From: Sinorhizobium numidicum
Lineage (GTDB): Bacteria > Pseudomonadota > Alphaproteobacteria > Rhizobiales > Rhizobiaceae
Length of the DNA stretch: 64,000 bases
Assembly: GCF_029892045.1 (NCBI RefSeq)
Contig: NZ_CP120368.1
Span: 3,341,001 to 3,405,000, forward strand
Reading direction: 5' to 3'
A program made the position numbers and the translations under genes. Under the pieces are notes generated by a model. It did not search any database and was not told the DNA's origin. It worked only from the letters and a program-made list of their open reading frames with translations. This document shows positions 26,930 through 37,988 of the stretch, in pieces; the first letter of the stretch is position 1, and each line of letters opens with the position of its first letter.

Positions 26930-27083
26930 TTGGATCGTCACCTCACTTGCTTCTCTGTGAAATTTTAGACCGGTAGCCGACCCGCATTCAAGGGAGCGAA
27001 AAACGGATGCCGCAGGCCACTCTTCCTGATCCACTGAAAACCGAGGCCCCGACTTCATCGAACAGCATTGTATTTCTTTGAAC

Positions 27084-27125
27084 ATAACGATAGCAAAGGA
27101 TCGTTATATTTTTCTGAATATCACG
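27084..27125 (+). promoter_or_regulatory. ModE-type operator (two overlapping palindromes) before modA
   Basis: CGTTATAT (27102-27109), eight bases, then ATATCACG (27118-27125) matches the ModE box layout with one mismatch (ATATAACG expected). Overlapping it is a perfect inverted repeat ATAACGAT (27084-27091) / ATCGTTAT (27100-27107) with an eight-base spacer. Both sit just upstream of the modA ATG at 27135, and a modE gene lies downstream of modC. Molybdate-responsive repression of modABC is inferred. Confidence 0.7.
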
Positions 27126-27134
27126 GTGGTAGGC

Positions 27135-27923
27135 ATGATGCAGGAACGGCGATACTGGTTGAAGGCAGCAATATTGACCATGGGCTTTGCTCTGGCGGCA
27201 ACAGCCTTTACTCCTGCCCAGGCGGGGGAGAAGGTGACGGTATTCGCCGCGGCAAGCCTGAAGAACGCGCTCGACGCGATCAACGACGAATGGCGAAAAG
27301 AGAGCGGCGGCGAAGCAACCGCCTCCTATGCGGCGAGTTCGGCGCTCGCAAGACAGATCGAGCAAGGCGCCCCGGCAGACATCTTCATCTCCGCCGACCT
27401 TGCCTGGATGGACTATCTTGCCGACAAGAAGCTGATCAAGGCGGATACCCGCTCGAACCTGCTCGGTAACCGCATCGTTCTCGTTTCCGCCAACGCCAAC
27501 GCCAAAGCCGTCGAGATCAAGCCCGGCCTCGATCTCGCCGGTCTCCTCGGCGACGGGCGTCTGGCGATGGGCGCGGTCGATTCGGTTCCCGCCGGCAAAT
27601 ACGGCAAGGCGGCGCTCGAAAAGCTCGGCATCTGGCCGACCGTCGAACAGAAAGTCGCGGGTGCCGAAAGCGTCCGCGCCGCCCTGCTGCTCGTCTCCCG
27701 CGGCGAAGCGCCCTACGGCATCGTCTACCGGACCGACGCCGCAGCCGATCCGGGCGTCAAGGTGGCCGGAACCTTCCCGGAAGACAGCCACCCGCCAATC
27801 ATCTACCCAGTCGCGATCACCGCCGATAGCCGGAATGCCGATGCAGCCGCCTATCTGGAATTCGTCAAATCGCCGAAGGCCGCGGCGCTCTTTGAGGCGC
27901 AGGGCTTCACCGTATCGAAATAA
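27135..27923 (+). CDS. modA: Molybdate ABC transporter substrate-binding protein
   Basis: Periplasmic receptor that delivers molybdate to ModBC. 262 residues from the ATG at 27135. A typical signal peptide (MMQERRYWLKAAILTMGFAL...TPAQA) is cleaved after about residue 31. The mature part begins KVTVFAAASLKNALDAI, with the oxyanion-binding serines in AAASLK and YAASSALARQIEQGAPADIF, and ends normally. VDSVPAGKYGKAAL and YGIVYRTDA are also conserved. An upstream in-frame extension covers the operator and is not credible. modB follows after 117 bases that include a partial RIME. Confidence 0.95.
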   Translation: MMQERRYWLKAAILTMGFALAATAFTPAQAGEKVTVFAAASLKNALDAINDEWRKESGGEATASYAASSALARQIEQGAPADIFISADLAWMDYLADKKLIKADTRSNLLGNRIVLVSANANAKAVEIKPGLDLAGLLGDGRLAMGAVDSVPAGKYGKAALEKLGIWPTVEQKVAGAESVRAALLLVSRGEAPYGIVYRTDAAADPGVKVAGTFPEDSHPPIIYPVAITADSRNADAAAYLEFVKSPKAAALFEAQGFTVSK

Positions 27924-27980
27924 GCTCAACGCGCCGGCGATGACGAAGCAAGATTGTTGTTTCTTCGCCGCACGTTCCGT

Positions 27981-28002
27981 CTACAGCGCCGTGCGTCTTT
28001 TC
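27981..28002 (+). repeat. Partial RIME repeat within the mod operon
   Basis: CTACAGCGCCGTGCGTCTTT is identical to the first 20 bases of the RIME at 7069; the rest of the element is absent and the similarity ends abruptly. It lies between modA and modB. Confidence 0.7.
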
Positions 28003-28040
28003 GTGCCGCGCCGACTTTTGAGGAAGGAAGGAGTTCAGGT

Positions 28041-28742
28041 TTGGAGTGGATGGGACTGAGTGAGGCGGAATGGACGGCGGTCCGATTGAGCCTACGGGTA
28101 GCAACCGTAGCGATGCTCTCCAGCCTGCCCTTCGGGCTTCTTACCGCCATGGCGCTTGCGCGCGGACGCTTCTGGGGCAAGTCGGTCCTGAACGGCCTCG
28201 TGCATATGCCGCTCATCCTGCCGCCGGTTGTCACCGGCTTCGTCCTCCTGCTCCTATTCGGGCGGCGCGGACCCGTCGGCGCATTCCTTGCCGAGAATTT
28301 CGGTCTCGTCTTTTCGTTTCGCTGGACGGGTGCGGCGCTCGCCTGCGCGGTCATGGGCTTTCCGCTGATGGTACGCAGCATCCGGCTCTCGATCGAAGCC
28401 GTCGATCGTAAGCTCGAGGACGCCGCCGCGACCCTCGGTGCCGGGCCGGTGTGGGTCTTCGTGACCGTCACATTGCCCTTGATTCTTCCCGGCATCGTCG
28501 CCGGCATGATCCTCTCCTTTGCGAAGGCAATGGGCGAATTCGGGGCGACGATCACCTTCGTCTCCAACATACCGGGCGAGACGCAAACGCTCTCCGCCGC
28601 GATCTACACCTTCACGCAGGTGCCCGGCGGCGACGCCGGCGCGATGCGGCTCGCCATTATCTCCATTATCGTTTCCATGACGGCATTGATGCTGTCCGAA
28701 ATTCTTGCGGCAGCCGCGTCGAGACGAACGGTGACGGCATGA
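28041..28742 (+). CDS. modB: Molybdate ABC transporter permease
   Basis: Inner-membrane channel subunit, 233 residues with about five membrane helices. I chose the TTG at 28041 ([18 protein letters not shown]) because AAGGAG ends seven bases before it; the ATG at 28050 is a second possibility. [29 protein letters not shown] contains the EAA-type loop that docks on ModC, here beginning with [11 protein letters not shown]. Overlaps modC by four bases (ATGA). Confidence 0.94.
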   Translation: MEWMGLSEAEWTAVRLSLRVATVAMLSSLPFGLLTAMALARGRFWGKSVLNGLVHMPLILPPVVTGFVLLLLFGRRGPVGAFLAENFGLVFSFRWTGAALACAVMGFPLMVRSIRLSIEAVDRKLEDAAATLGAGPVWVFVTVTLPLILPGIVAGMILSFAKAMGEFGATITFVSNIPGETQTLSAAIYTFTQVPGGDAGAMRLAIISIIVSMTALMLSEILAAAASRRTVTA

Positions 28743-29812
28743 GCCTCGAGGTCGAAGCGCACCACAAGATAGGCTCCTTCACCATCGATGCCGCCTTTCG
28801 GTCGGACGGCGGTGTGACGGCGCTCTTCGGCCGTTCCGGTTCGGGCAAAACCTCGCTGATCAACATTATCGCCGGCCTCTTGCGCCCCGCTGCCGGCCGC
28901 ATCGTTCTCGACGGTGACGTGATCGCCGACAGCGAGCGCAAGCTCTTCACGCCGATCCACCGCCGCCGTTTCGGCTATGTGTTTCAGGAGGCCCGCCTTT
29001 TTCCGCACTTGAGCGTCCGCAGAAATCTCGGCTATGGGCGCTGGTTCGCGGGCGCAGGCAAGTCCCAATCCGAATTCGGAAAGATCGTCGAGATGCTCGG
29101 CATCGGCCATCTGCTCGACCGCCGGCCCATGACGCTCTCCGGCGGCGAACGGCAGCGTGTCGCCGTCGGCCGGGCATTGCTTGCCGCGCCGCGGCTGCTG
29201 CTGATGGACGAGCCGCTCGCCGCTCTCGACGAGGCGAGAAAGGCTGAAATCCTGCCCTATCTCGAGCGGCTTCGCGACGAGACGAGGATACCGATCGTCT
29301 ATGTCAGTCACTCCGTCGCGGAAGTTGCGCGGCTGGCAGAGCGCGTCATCATGATCGAGAATGGCCGGGTGAAGGCATCCGGCGATGCCGCTGCCATTCT
29401 CAGCCAGCCGGCCGCCACGCTTTCCGTCGACCGGCGGGAAGCCGGCGCGCTGATCGAAGGCATAGTCGACAGCCATGACCGCGAGCATGAGCTCACAATT
29501 GTGCGTGCCGGCGGATGCCTCATCCGTGTACCGCACCTTGTCGCCCCTGCGGGGCACGGGCTTCGCCTCTATATTGCGGCGCGCGACGTCATGCTGGCCG
29601 CCGCGCGCCCGGAGGGGATCAGTGCGCTCAACGTCTTCCAGGGAAGGATTATCGATCTGTCGCAGGGCCATAAGGGCAGCGTCGACGTCCGCGTCGACTG
29701 TGGCGGCAATATCGTCGTGGCACGCATCACCGCCCTCTCGCGCGACGCGCTGCAACTCGTGCCCGGAAAGCCTGTCTACGCCATCATCAAGACTGTCGCC
29801 CTGGATTACTGA
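28739..29812 (+). CDS. modC: Molybdate ABC transporter ATPase
   Basis: 357 residues. Walker [12 protein letters not shown] (near residue 33), signature [16 protein letters not shown], Walker [14 protein letters not shown] and the switch histidine in [13 protein letters not shown] are all intact. The C-terminal 120 residues hold a TOBE/Mop domain ([21 protein letters not shown]) that binds molybdate and can modulate transport. Starts in the last codons of modB. ModE lies 18 bases downstream on the opposite strand. Confidence 0.96.
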   Translation: MSLEVEAHHKIGSFTIDAAFRSDGGVTALFGRSGSGKTSLINIIAGLLRPAAGRIVLDGDVIADSERKLFTPIHRRRFGYVFQEARLFPHLSVRRNLGYGRWFAGAGKSQSEFGKIVEMLGIGHLLDRRPMTLSGGERQRVAVGRALLAAPRLLLMDEPLAALDEARKAEILPYLERLRDETRIPIVYVSHSVAEVARLAERVIMIENGRVKASGDAAAILSQPAATLSVDRREAGALIEGIVDSHDREHELTIVRAGGCLIRVPHLVAPAGHGLRLYIAARDVMLAAARPEGISALNVFQGRIIDLSQGHKGSVDVRVDCGGNIVVARITALSRDALQLVPGKPVYAIIKTVALDY

Positions 29813-29830
29813 CGGATTCGTGAGGCAGTA

Positions 29831-30235
29831 TTACTCGTGAGGCGTGGTTTCCCCGGTCGAAGCCGCTCCACGGTTACGAACACCTTCGAGCCAGTCGAGG
29901 TCGTCGGCAATCGCAGCGCGGGCCTTGGTTTCCATCGCTCGAAAGCGATCGATGAGCGCCTCGCCGAACGCAGTGACCGCGGCGCCGCCGCCCTGCTTTC
30001 CGCCGCGCTGCGACTCGACCGACGGCTCCTTGAACATGCGGTTCAGCGCATCGACCAGCAGCCAAGCGCGCCGATAAGACATGTCCATCGCCCGGCCCGC
30101 CGCGGAAATCGATCCGGTTTCGCGGATGAGTTCCAGAAGCATGATCTTGCCACGCCCGAGGCGGTCTTCGGACGGGAAATCGATGCGCAGGATCGGGCGA
30201 AGCTCGTTGTCGGCGTCAGGCATGCGCGCGAGCAT
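29831..30235 (-). CDS. modE: Short ModE-type transcriptional regulator
   Basis: 134 residues, winged helix-turn-helix of the ModE N-terminal/LysR-like type: KIMLLELIRETGSISAAGRAMDMSYRRAWLLVDALN is the helix-turn-helix, followed by the wing with GGKQGGGAAVTAFGEALI. The C-terminal di-Mop domain that binds molybdate in the long ModE of E. coli is absent, so any molybdate sensing must be indirect or through another site. The convergent arrangement with modC and the ModE-like box before modA point to control of this operon. Confidence 0.85.
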   Translation of the reverse strand: MLARMPDADNELRPILRIDFPSEDRLGRGKIMLLELIRETGSISAAGRAMDMSYRRAWLLVDALNRMFKEPSVESQRGGKQGGGAAVTAFGEALIDRFRAMETKARAAIADDLDWLEGVRNRGAASTGETTPHE

Positions 30236-30277
30236 AGAGGCTGCGACGAGGCTCGAAAAGCCCCGCCGCGTCGACCA

Positions 30278-31024
<747 letters not shown>

Positions 31025-31236
31025 TCATCAATACCGCTAGGATTCGTCATGGTTCGCGCGCTCGGCCGCGGCGCGACTTCCAACAGACATCGAACCCTGC
31101 CGATCTGTCAAGCGAGCAAATCGTATCTTTATCGAGAAAAGACAGATGAATGACAGGCCGCGCTTACACCGCTACACACGGAAGAACTGTGCATGGCAGG
31201 CGGGACCTGCTCCCACACTCTTGATCGCAAAGCCCG

Positions 31237-32616
31237 ATGAATGCAGCGATAGAAAGGCTCAAAGAACCGTTTAATGAGGCGTTCATGCCCGGTCCTGCAC
31301 TCGACCCCGTCATCACGGACAATTCGCTGCCGCCGAGGGCCGATGTCGTCATCATCGGTGGCGGCATCATCGGCGTCAGCACGGCGCTTTTCCTCGCCGA
31401 GCGCGGCGTGCAAGTGGTGCTCTGCGAGAAAGGCATCCTCGGCGGCGAACAATCGAGCCGAAACTGGGGCTGGGTGCGGGTCATGGGCCGCGACCGGCGC
31501 GAGATCCCGCTCGCCATGGCTTCGCTGAAGATCTGGGACACGCTTGACGCACGCGTTGGCGGCGAGACCGGATTTCGCCGCAGCGGCATCCTCTATATCT
31601 CGGAAACCGAAGAGGACATCACCAATCGCGATGCCTGGCTGGCGCATGCCAGGGATCATGGCGTCGATAGCCGGCAGATCGGCGCGGACGAAACGCACAC
31701 GGTTATGACCGGAGCAGTGACGCGCTACAAAGGCGCCCTTTATACGCCGAGCGATGGCCGGGCAGAGCCGCAGAAGGCGGTTCCGGCGATCGCGGCCGGA
31801 GCACGGCGCGCCGGTGCGCATATCGTCACCGGCTGCGCCGTGCGTGGGATTGAAAGAAGCGCCGGCCGGATCAGCGCCGTCGTAACCGAGAAGGGCCGCA
31901 TCGAGACCGCAACGGTGGTGCTTGCCGGCGGCGCATGGTCGCGGCTCTTCTGCAAGGGACTTGAAATCCGGCTGCCACAACTGAAGGTGCGCAACACCGT
32001 ACTTAGAACCGTGCCGATCGAGAGTGGTCCTGAAGGCGCTGGCGCGACGGCGACCTTTGCCTACCGAAAGCGTCTCGACGGCGGCTATACGATCGCCGAC
32101 GGCGGCGCCAACCTGCACCCGGTCGTGCCGGACAGCTTTGTCTTCTTCCACGATTTTCAGCCGGCGCGCAGAGCCGAGGGCGAATCCGTGCAGGTGGGGC
32201 TCAGCGGCCAGAGCTGGCGCGAGTTCTTCGAGATCGCGCCCGCGCCGCTCGATCGGCCAGGCGCCTTCGAGCGGCACCGCATCCTCGACCCGCGGCCCGA
32301 CCCACGTTCCGTTCTCAGGGCCTTTGCTGAAGCAAGGACGGTCTTTCCGGCACTCCGCCAGGTCGAGCCGGTGCAGATCTGGGCCGGCCTGATCGATGTG
32401 ACGCCCGATGCGGTGCCGGTCATTTCCCATGCAGAAAACCTGCCGGGACTCGTTATCGCCACCGGCTTCTCCGGCCACGGCTTCGGCATCGGCCCTGGCG
32501 CCGGACATCTTGTCGCCGACCTCGTCACCGGAGACAGGCCGATCGTCGATCCTGCCGCGTTTCGATTGTCGCGCTTCTCCGACGGCACGCCGATCGAGAT
32601 CGCGCCGCCCGTCTGA
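31237..32616 (+). CDS. FAD-dependent oxidoreductase (DAO family)
   Basis: 459 residues. The FAD-binding motif ADVVIIGGGIIGVSTALFLAE starts near residue 35, giving a 30-residue N-terminal extension. EQSSRNWGWVRVMGRD, ATVVLAGGAWSRLFC and IWAGLIDVTPDAVPVIS are usual for this group, and GFSGHGFGIGPGAGHLVADL closes the FAD fold. No signal peptide, so cytoplasmic or peripheral. It is a distant relative of the flavoprotein at 4760-5995 and probably oxidises an amine or amino acid. No adjacent partner genes define a pathway. Confidence 0.85.
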   Translation: MNAAIERLKEPFNEAFMPGPALDPVITDNSLPPRADVVIIGGGIIGVSTALFLAERGVQVVLCEKGILGGEQSSRNWGWVRVMGRDRREIPLAMASLKIWDTLDARVGGETGFRRSGILYISETEEDITNRDAWLAHARDHGVDSRQIGADETHTVMTGAVTRYKGALYTPSDGRAEPQKAVPAIAAGARRAGAHIVTGCAVRGIERSAGRISAVVTEKGRIETATVVLAGGAWSRLFCKGLEIRLPQLKVRNTVLRTVPIESGPEGAGATATFAYRKRLDGGYTIADGGANLHPVVPDSFVFFHDFQPARRAEGESVQVGLSGQSWREFFEIAPAPLDRPGAFERHRILDPRPDPRSVLRAFAEARTVFPALRQVEPVQIWAGLIDVTPDAVPVISHAENLPGLVIATGFSGHGFGIGPGAGHLVADLVTGDRPIVDPAAFRLSRFSDGTPIEIAPPV

Positions 32617-34198
<1,582 letters not shown>

Positions 34199-34199
34199 C

Positions 34200-35213
34200 A
34201 TGGCCAGAATGACAATGATCGAAGCGGTGCGCAGCGCCATGGACGTTTCGATGGGACGCGACGAGGACGTCGTCGTCTTCGGCGAGGACGTCGGCTATTT
34301 CGGCGGCGTGTTCCGCTGCACGCAAGGACTCCAGGCGAAATACGGCAAGACGCGCTGCTTCGATACGCCGATCAGCGAATCCGGCATCGTCGGCACGGCG
34401 ATCGGCATGGCCGCCTATGGCCTGAAGCCCTGCGTCGAAATCCAGTTCGCCGATTACATGTATCCCGCCTACGACCAGATCACCCAGGAGGCCGCGCGCA
34501 TCCGCTACCGCTCGAATGGCGACTTCAGCTGCCCTATCGTGCTGCGCATGCCAACCGGCGGCGGCATCTTCGGCGGCCAGACCCACAGTCAGAGCCCGGA
34601 GGCGCTTTTCACCCATGTCTGCGGCCTGAAGGTCATCGTGCCATCGAACCCGTATGACGCCAAGGGGCTCCTGATCTCGGCGATCGAGGATCCGGACCCG
34701 GTGATGTTTCTGGAGCCGAAGCGGCTCTATAACGGCCCCTTCGACGGACATCACGAACGCCCGGTCACGTCCTGGTCGAAGCACGAGCTCGGCGAGGTGC
34801 CGGAGGGGCACTACACGATACCGATCGGCAAGGCGGAAATCCGCCGCAAGGGTTCCGCGGTGACCGTGATCACCTATGGCACGATGGTGCATGTGGCGCT
34901 CGCAGCGGCGGAGGAAACCGGAATCGATGCGGAAATAATCGACCTGCGCAGCCTGTTGCCGCTCGATCTCGAAACAATCGTGCAGTCGGTGACGAAGACC
35001 GGGCGCTGCGTCGTCGTGCACGAGGCAACGCTGACGTCTGGTTTCGGCGGGGAGATCGTGTCCCTCGTGCAGGAGCATTGCTTCTATCATCTCGAAGCGC
35101 CGGTCGTCCGGGTGACCGGCTGGGATACCCCCTACCCGCACGCCCAGGAATGGGACTATTTCCCCGGCCCGGCGCGCGTCGGCCGCGCGCTTACCGAAGT
35201 GATGGAGGGCTGA
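34200..35213 (+). CDS. bkdAb: Branched-chain 2-oxoacid dehydrogenase E1 beta subunit
   Basis: 337 residues; forms the alpha2-beta2 E1 heterotetramer with bkdAa. Transketolase-type pyrimidine-binding domain (VVFGEDVGYFGGVFRCTQGL with the ThDP-activating glutamate) and C-terminal domain (ITYGTMVHVALAAAEETG, DLRSLLPLD). The start is directly after the bkdAa stop. The bkdB ATG follows four bases after its stop. Confidence 0.96.
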   Translation: MARMTMIEAVRSAMDVSMGRDEDVVVFGEDVGYFGGVFRCTQGLQAKYGKTRCFDTPISESGIVGTAIGMAAYGLKPCVEIQFADYMYPAYDQITQEAARIRYRSNGDFSCPIVLRMPTGGGIFGGQTHSQSPEALFTHVCGLKVIVPSNPYDAKGLLISAIEDPDPVMFLEPKRLYNGPFDGHHERPVTSWSKHELGEVPEGHYTIPIGKAEIRRKGSAVTVITYGTMVHVALAAAEETGIDAEIIDLRSLLPLDLETIVQSVTKTGRCVVVHEATLTSGFGGEIVSLVQEHCFYHLEAPVVRVTGWDTPYPHAQEWDYFPGPARVGRALTEVMEG

Positions 35214-35217
35214 CGCC

Positions 35218-36501
35218 ATGGGCGAATTCATCATCAAGATGCCCGATGTCGGCGAAGGCGTCGCCGAGGCCGAGCTCGTCGAATGGCACGTGAAGCCCGG
35301 TGATCCGGTGCGCGAAGACATGGTCCTGGCCGCTGTCATGACGGACAAGGCGACGGTCGAAATTCCTTCGCCGGTCTCCGGCAAGGTGCTGTGGCTCGGT
35401 GCTGACATCGGCGATACGGTCGCCGTGAAGGCGCCGCTCGTGCGGATCGAGGTCGCCGGCGAAGGTGGCGAGCCACCCCCTGACAGCGTTCCGGAGGCAC
35501 TTGCCGAAGCGGTGCTGGAGGAACCGGTCGCCGTCTCAGCCCCGACAGCCAAAGCGGCGCCGAAGCCTGAGAAGGCCGAACCCAGCCAGCCGCCAGCGCC
35601 AGCGGCCCGAGAGGCGCATGACATATCGAAGAAGCCGCTCGCCTCGCCGGCGGTGAGACTGCGCGCCAAAGAGAGCGGCGTCGATTTGAGGCAGGTGATC
35701 GGCACAGGCCCCGCCGGCCGGATCACACATGAGGATCTGGACCTCTTCATCAGCCGCGGGGCCGAGCCCGTGCCGCCCCAGGTAGGCCTCGCCCGCAAGA
35801 CGGCGGTCGAGGAAATCAAGATTACCGGCCTGCGGCGGCGGATCGCCGAAAAGATGTCGCTCTCCACCTCGCGCATCCCCCACATCACCTATGTGGAAGA
35901 GGTCGACACGACGGCGCTCGAGGAGCTGCGCGCGACGATGAACCGTGATCGCAAGCCGGACCAGCCGAAGCTGACGATCCTGCCCTTCCTGATGCGAGCG
36001 CTCGTCAAGGCCGTTGCCGAACAGCCCGGCGTCAACGCCACCTTCGACGATCATGCCGGCATCATCCATCGCCACGCGGCCGTGCATATCGGCATTGCCA
36101 CCCAGACCCCCGCCGGATTGACCGTACCGGTCGTCCGCCATGCCGAGGCACGCACCATTTGGGACTGCGCCGCGGAATTGAACCGGCTGGCCGAAGCCGC
36201 CAGAAGCGGAACCGCAACGCGCGACGAACTGACCGGCTCGACGATCACCATCAGCTCTCTCGGCGCGCTCGGCGGCATTGCCTCGACGCCGGTGATCAAT
36301 CATCCAGAGGTCGCGATCATCGGCGTCAATAAGATTGCTATCCGTCCGGTCTGGGACGGCACGCAGTTCGTGCCGCGCAAGATCATGAATCTTTCCTCAA
36401 GCTTCGACCATCGCGTCATCGACGGTTGGGATGCCGCCACCTTCGTTCAGCGGCTGAAGACATTGCTCGAAACGCCGGCGCTGATTTTCGTTGAAGGGTG
36501 A
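35218..36501 (+). CDS. bkdB: Dihydrolipoyl acyltransferase E2 of branched-chain complex
   Basis: 427 residues in three parts. Lipoyl domain 1-80 with the lipoylated lysine at residue 44 (MTDKATVEIPS). A Pro/Ala/Glu-rich linker follows, then a peripheral subunit-binding domain near 141-177 (ASPAVRLRAKESGVDLRQVI). The catalytic acyltransferase domain runs from about 200 to the end with the active-site SSFDHRVIDGWDAA. Transfers branched acyl groups from E1 to CoA. Confidence 0.96.
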   Translation: MGEFIIKMPDVGEGVAEAELVEWHVKPGDPVREDMVLAAVMTDKATVEIPSPVSGKVLWLGADIGDTVAVKAPLVRIEVAGEGGEPPPDSVPEALAEAVLEEPVAVSAPTAKAAPKPEKAEPSQPPAPAAREAHDISKKPLASPAVRLRAKESGVDLRQVIGTGPAGRITHEDLDLFISRGAEPVPPQVGLARKTAVEEIKITGLRRRIAEKMSLSTSRIPHITYVEEVDTTALEELRATMNRDRKPDQPKLTILPFLMRALVKAVAEQPGVNATFDDHAGIIHRHAAVHIGIATQTPAGLTVPVVRHAEARTIWDCAAELNRLAEAARSGTATRDELTGSTITISSLGALGGIASTPVINHPEVAIIGVNKIAIRPVWDGTQFVPRKIMNLSSSFDHRVIDGWDAATFVQRLKTLLETPALIFVEG

Positions 36502-36508
36502 TGTGACC

Positions 36509-37903
36509 ATGAAGGAAATTTCCTGCAAGCTCCTGGTGCTCGGCGCCGGTCCCGGCGGTTATGTCTGCGCGATCCGAGCAGGCCAGCTCGGCGTTGATAC
36601 GGTAATCGTCGAAAAGGCGAAGGCCGGCGGCACCTGCCTCAATGTCGGTTGCATACCGTCCAAGGCACTGATCCATGCGGCCGAGGAGTTTCACAAGCTT
36701 GGGGCAGCCGCCTCCGGCAAGAGCCCGCTCGGACTTTCCTTGAACGCGCCCGCAATCGATCTCAAGCGGACGGTCGCCTGGAAGGACGGCATCGTCGGCC
36801 GCCTGAATGGCGGCGTAACAGGCCTGTTAAAGAAGGCAGGCGTCAAGGCGGTTGTCGGCGAAGCACGGTTCATCGACGGCAAGACCGTGGACGTGGAGAC
36901 GGAAACCGGCATACAGCGGATTCGCGCGGAAGCGGTCGTCATTGCCACCGGTTCGGCGCCAGTCGAGCTCCCCGACCTGCCGTTCGGCAGCAGCGTCATC
37001 TCCTCGACCGAGGCGCTGGCGCTCACGCAGGTGCCTGAGACACTGGCGGTTATCGGCGGCGGCTATATCGGCCTCGAGCTCGGCACCGCCTTCGCCAAGC
37101 TCGGTTCCAAGGTCACTGTGCTCGAAGCGCTGGACCGCATTCTACCGCAATACGACGCAGACTTGTCGAAGCCGGTTATGAAGCGTCTGGGTGAGCTCGG
37201 CGTCGAGGTCTTCACGCGAACGGCTGCAAAGCGTCTGTCGGCAGACCGGCGCGGCCTCCTTGCCGAACAGAACGGCCGCGCCTTCGAGGTGCTTGCCGAA
37301 AAAGTGCTTGTGACCGTCGGACGCCGACCGGTGACCGAAGGCTGGGGACTGGAAGAGATCGACCTCGACCGCTCGGGCAAGTTCATCCGCATCGACGATC
37401 AATGCCGAACCTCGATGCGCGGCATCTATGCCATCGGCGACGTGACCGGCGAACCGATGCTCGCCCATCGCGCCATGGCGCAGGGGGAGATGGTGGCCGA
37501 AATCGTCGCCGGCCAGAAGCGAAGCTGGGACAAGCGCTGCGTTCCGGCCATCTGCTTCACCGATCCGGAGATCGTCAGTGCCGGCCTCTCGCCGGAAGAG
37601 GCGCGCGCGGCCGGCATCGAGGTCAGGATCGGGCAATTCCCCTTCCAGGCGAACGGCAGAGCGATGACGACGCTTGCCGAAGATGGTTTCATGCGCGTCG
37701 TCGCGCGTGCCGACAACCACCTTGTCCTCGGCATCCACGCGGCCGGCCATGGTGTTTCGGAGCTGTCCGCCGCCTTCGCGCTGGCGATCGAAATGGGCGC
37801 GCGCCTGGAGGATATTGCCGGCACCATTCACGCACACCCGAGCCAGTCGGAGGCGTTCCAGGAGGCGTGCCTGAAGGCGCTCGGTCACGCGCTGCATATC
37901 TGA
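36509..37903 (+). CDS. lpd: Dihydrolipoyl dehydrogenase (E3)
   Basis: 464 residues. N-terminal FAD motif VLGAGPGGYVCAIRAGQLG, redox-active disulfide GGTCLNVGCIPSKAL (Cys43, Cys48), NAD motif AVIGGGYIGLELGTAFAKLG, and the C-terminal catalytic HAHPSQSEAFQEA. Reoxidises the lipoyl group of BkdB. The start at 36509 is eight bases after bkdB. A rhizobial GC-rich intergenic repeat follows the stop. Other lpd genes for PDH and OGDH are expected elsewhere. Confidence 0.96.
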   Translation: MKEISCKLLVLGAGPGGYVCAIRAGQLGVDTVIVEKAKAGGTCLNVGCIPSKALIHAAEEFHKLGAAASGKSPLGLSLNAPAIDLKRTVAWKDGIVGRLNGGVTGLLKKAGVKAVVGEARFIDGKTVDVETETGIQRIRAEAVVIATGSAPVELPDLPFGSSVISSTEALALTQVPETLAVIGGGYIGLELGTAFAKLGSKVTVLEALDRILPQYDADLSKPVMKRLGELGVEVFTRTAAKRLSADRRGLLAEQNGRAFEVLAEKVLVTVGRRPVTEGWGLEEIDLDRSGKFIRIDDQCRTSMRGIYAIGDVTGEPMLAHRAMAQGEMVAEIVAGQKRSWDKRCVPAICFTDPEIVSAGLSPEEARAAGIEVRIGQFPFQANGRAMTTLAEDGFMRVVARADNHLVLGIHAAGHGVSELSAAFALAIEMGARLEDIAGTIHAHPSQSEAFQEACLKALGHALHI

Positions 37904-37915
37904 GTAGGCGGCGGG

Positions 37916-37968
37916 GTGCCCTCATGTCCCCTCTCCCCGCAAGCGGCGAGAGGGTCAGGGCAAGGGGC
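37916..37968. repeat. GC-rich palindromic intergenic repeat
   Basis: CCCTCTCCCCGC-AAGC-GGCGAGAGGG forms an imperfect hairpin, flanked by GGTGCCCTCATG and GTCAGGGCAAGGGGCC. Related units occur at 39239-39347. Such CCTCTCCCC/GGGGAGAGG elements are dispersed between rhizobial genes. This copy lies between convergent lpd and the thiolase gene. Confidence 0.65.
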
Positions 37969-37988
37969 CATCTTGGATGCCGTAAACT

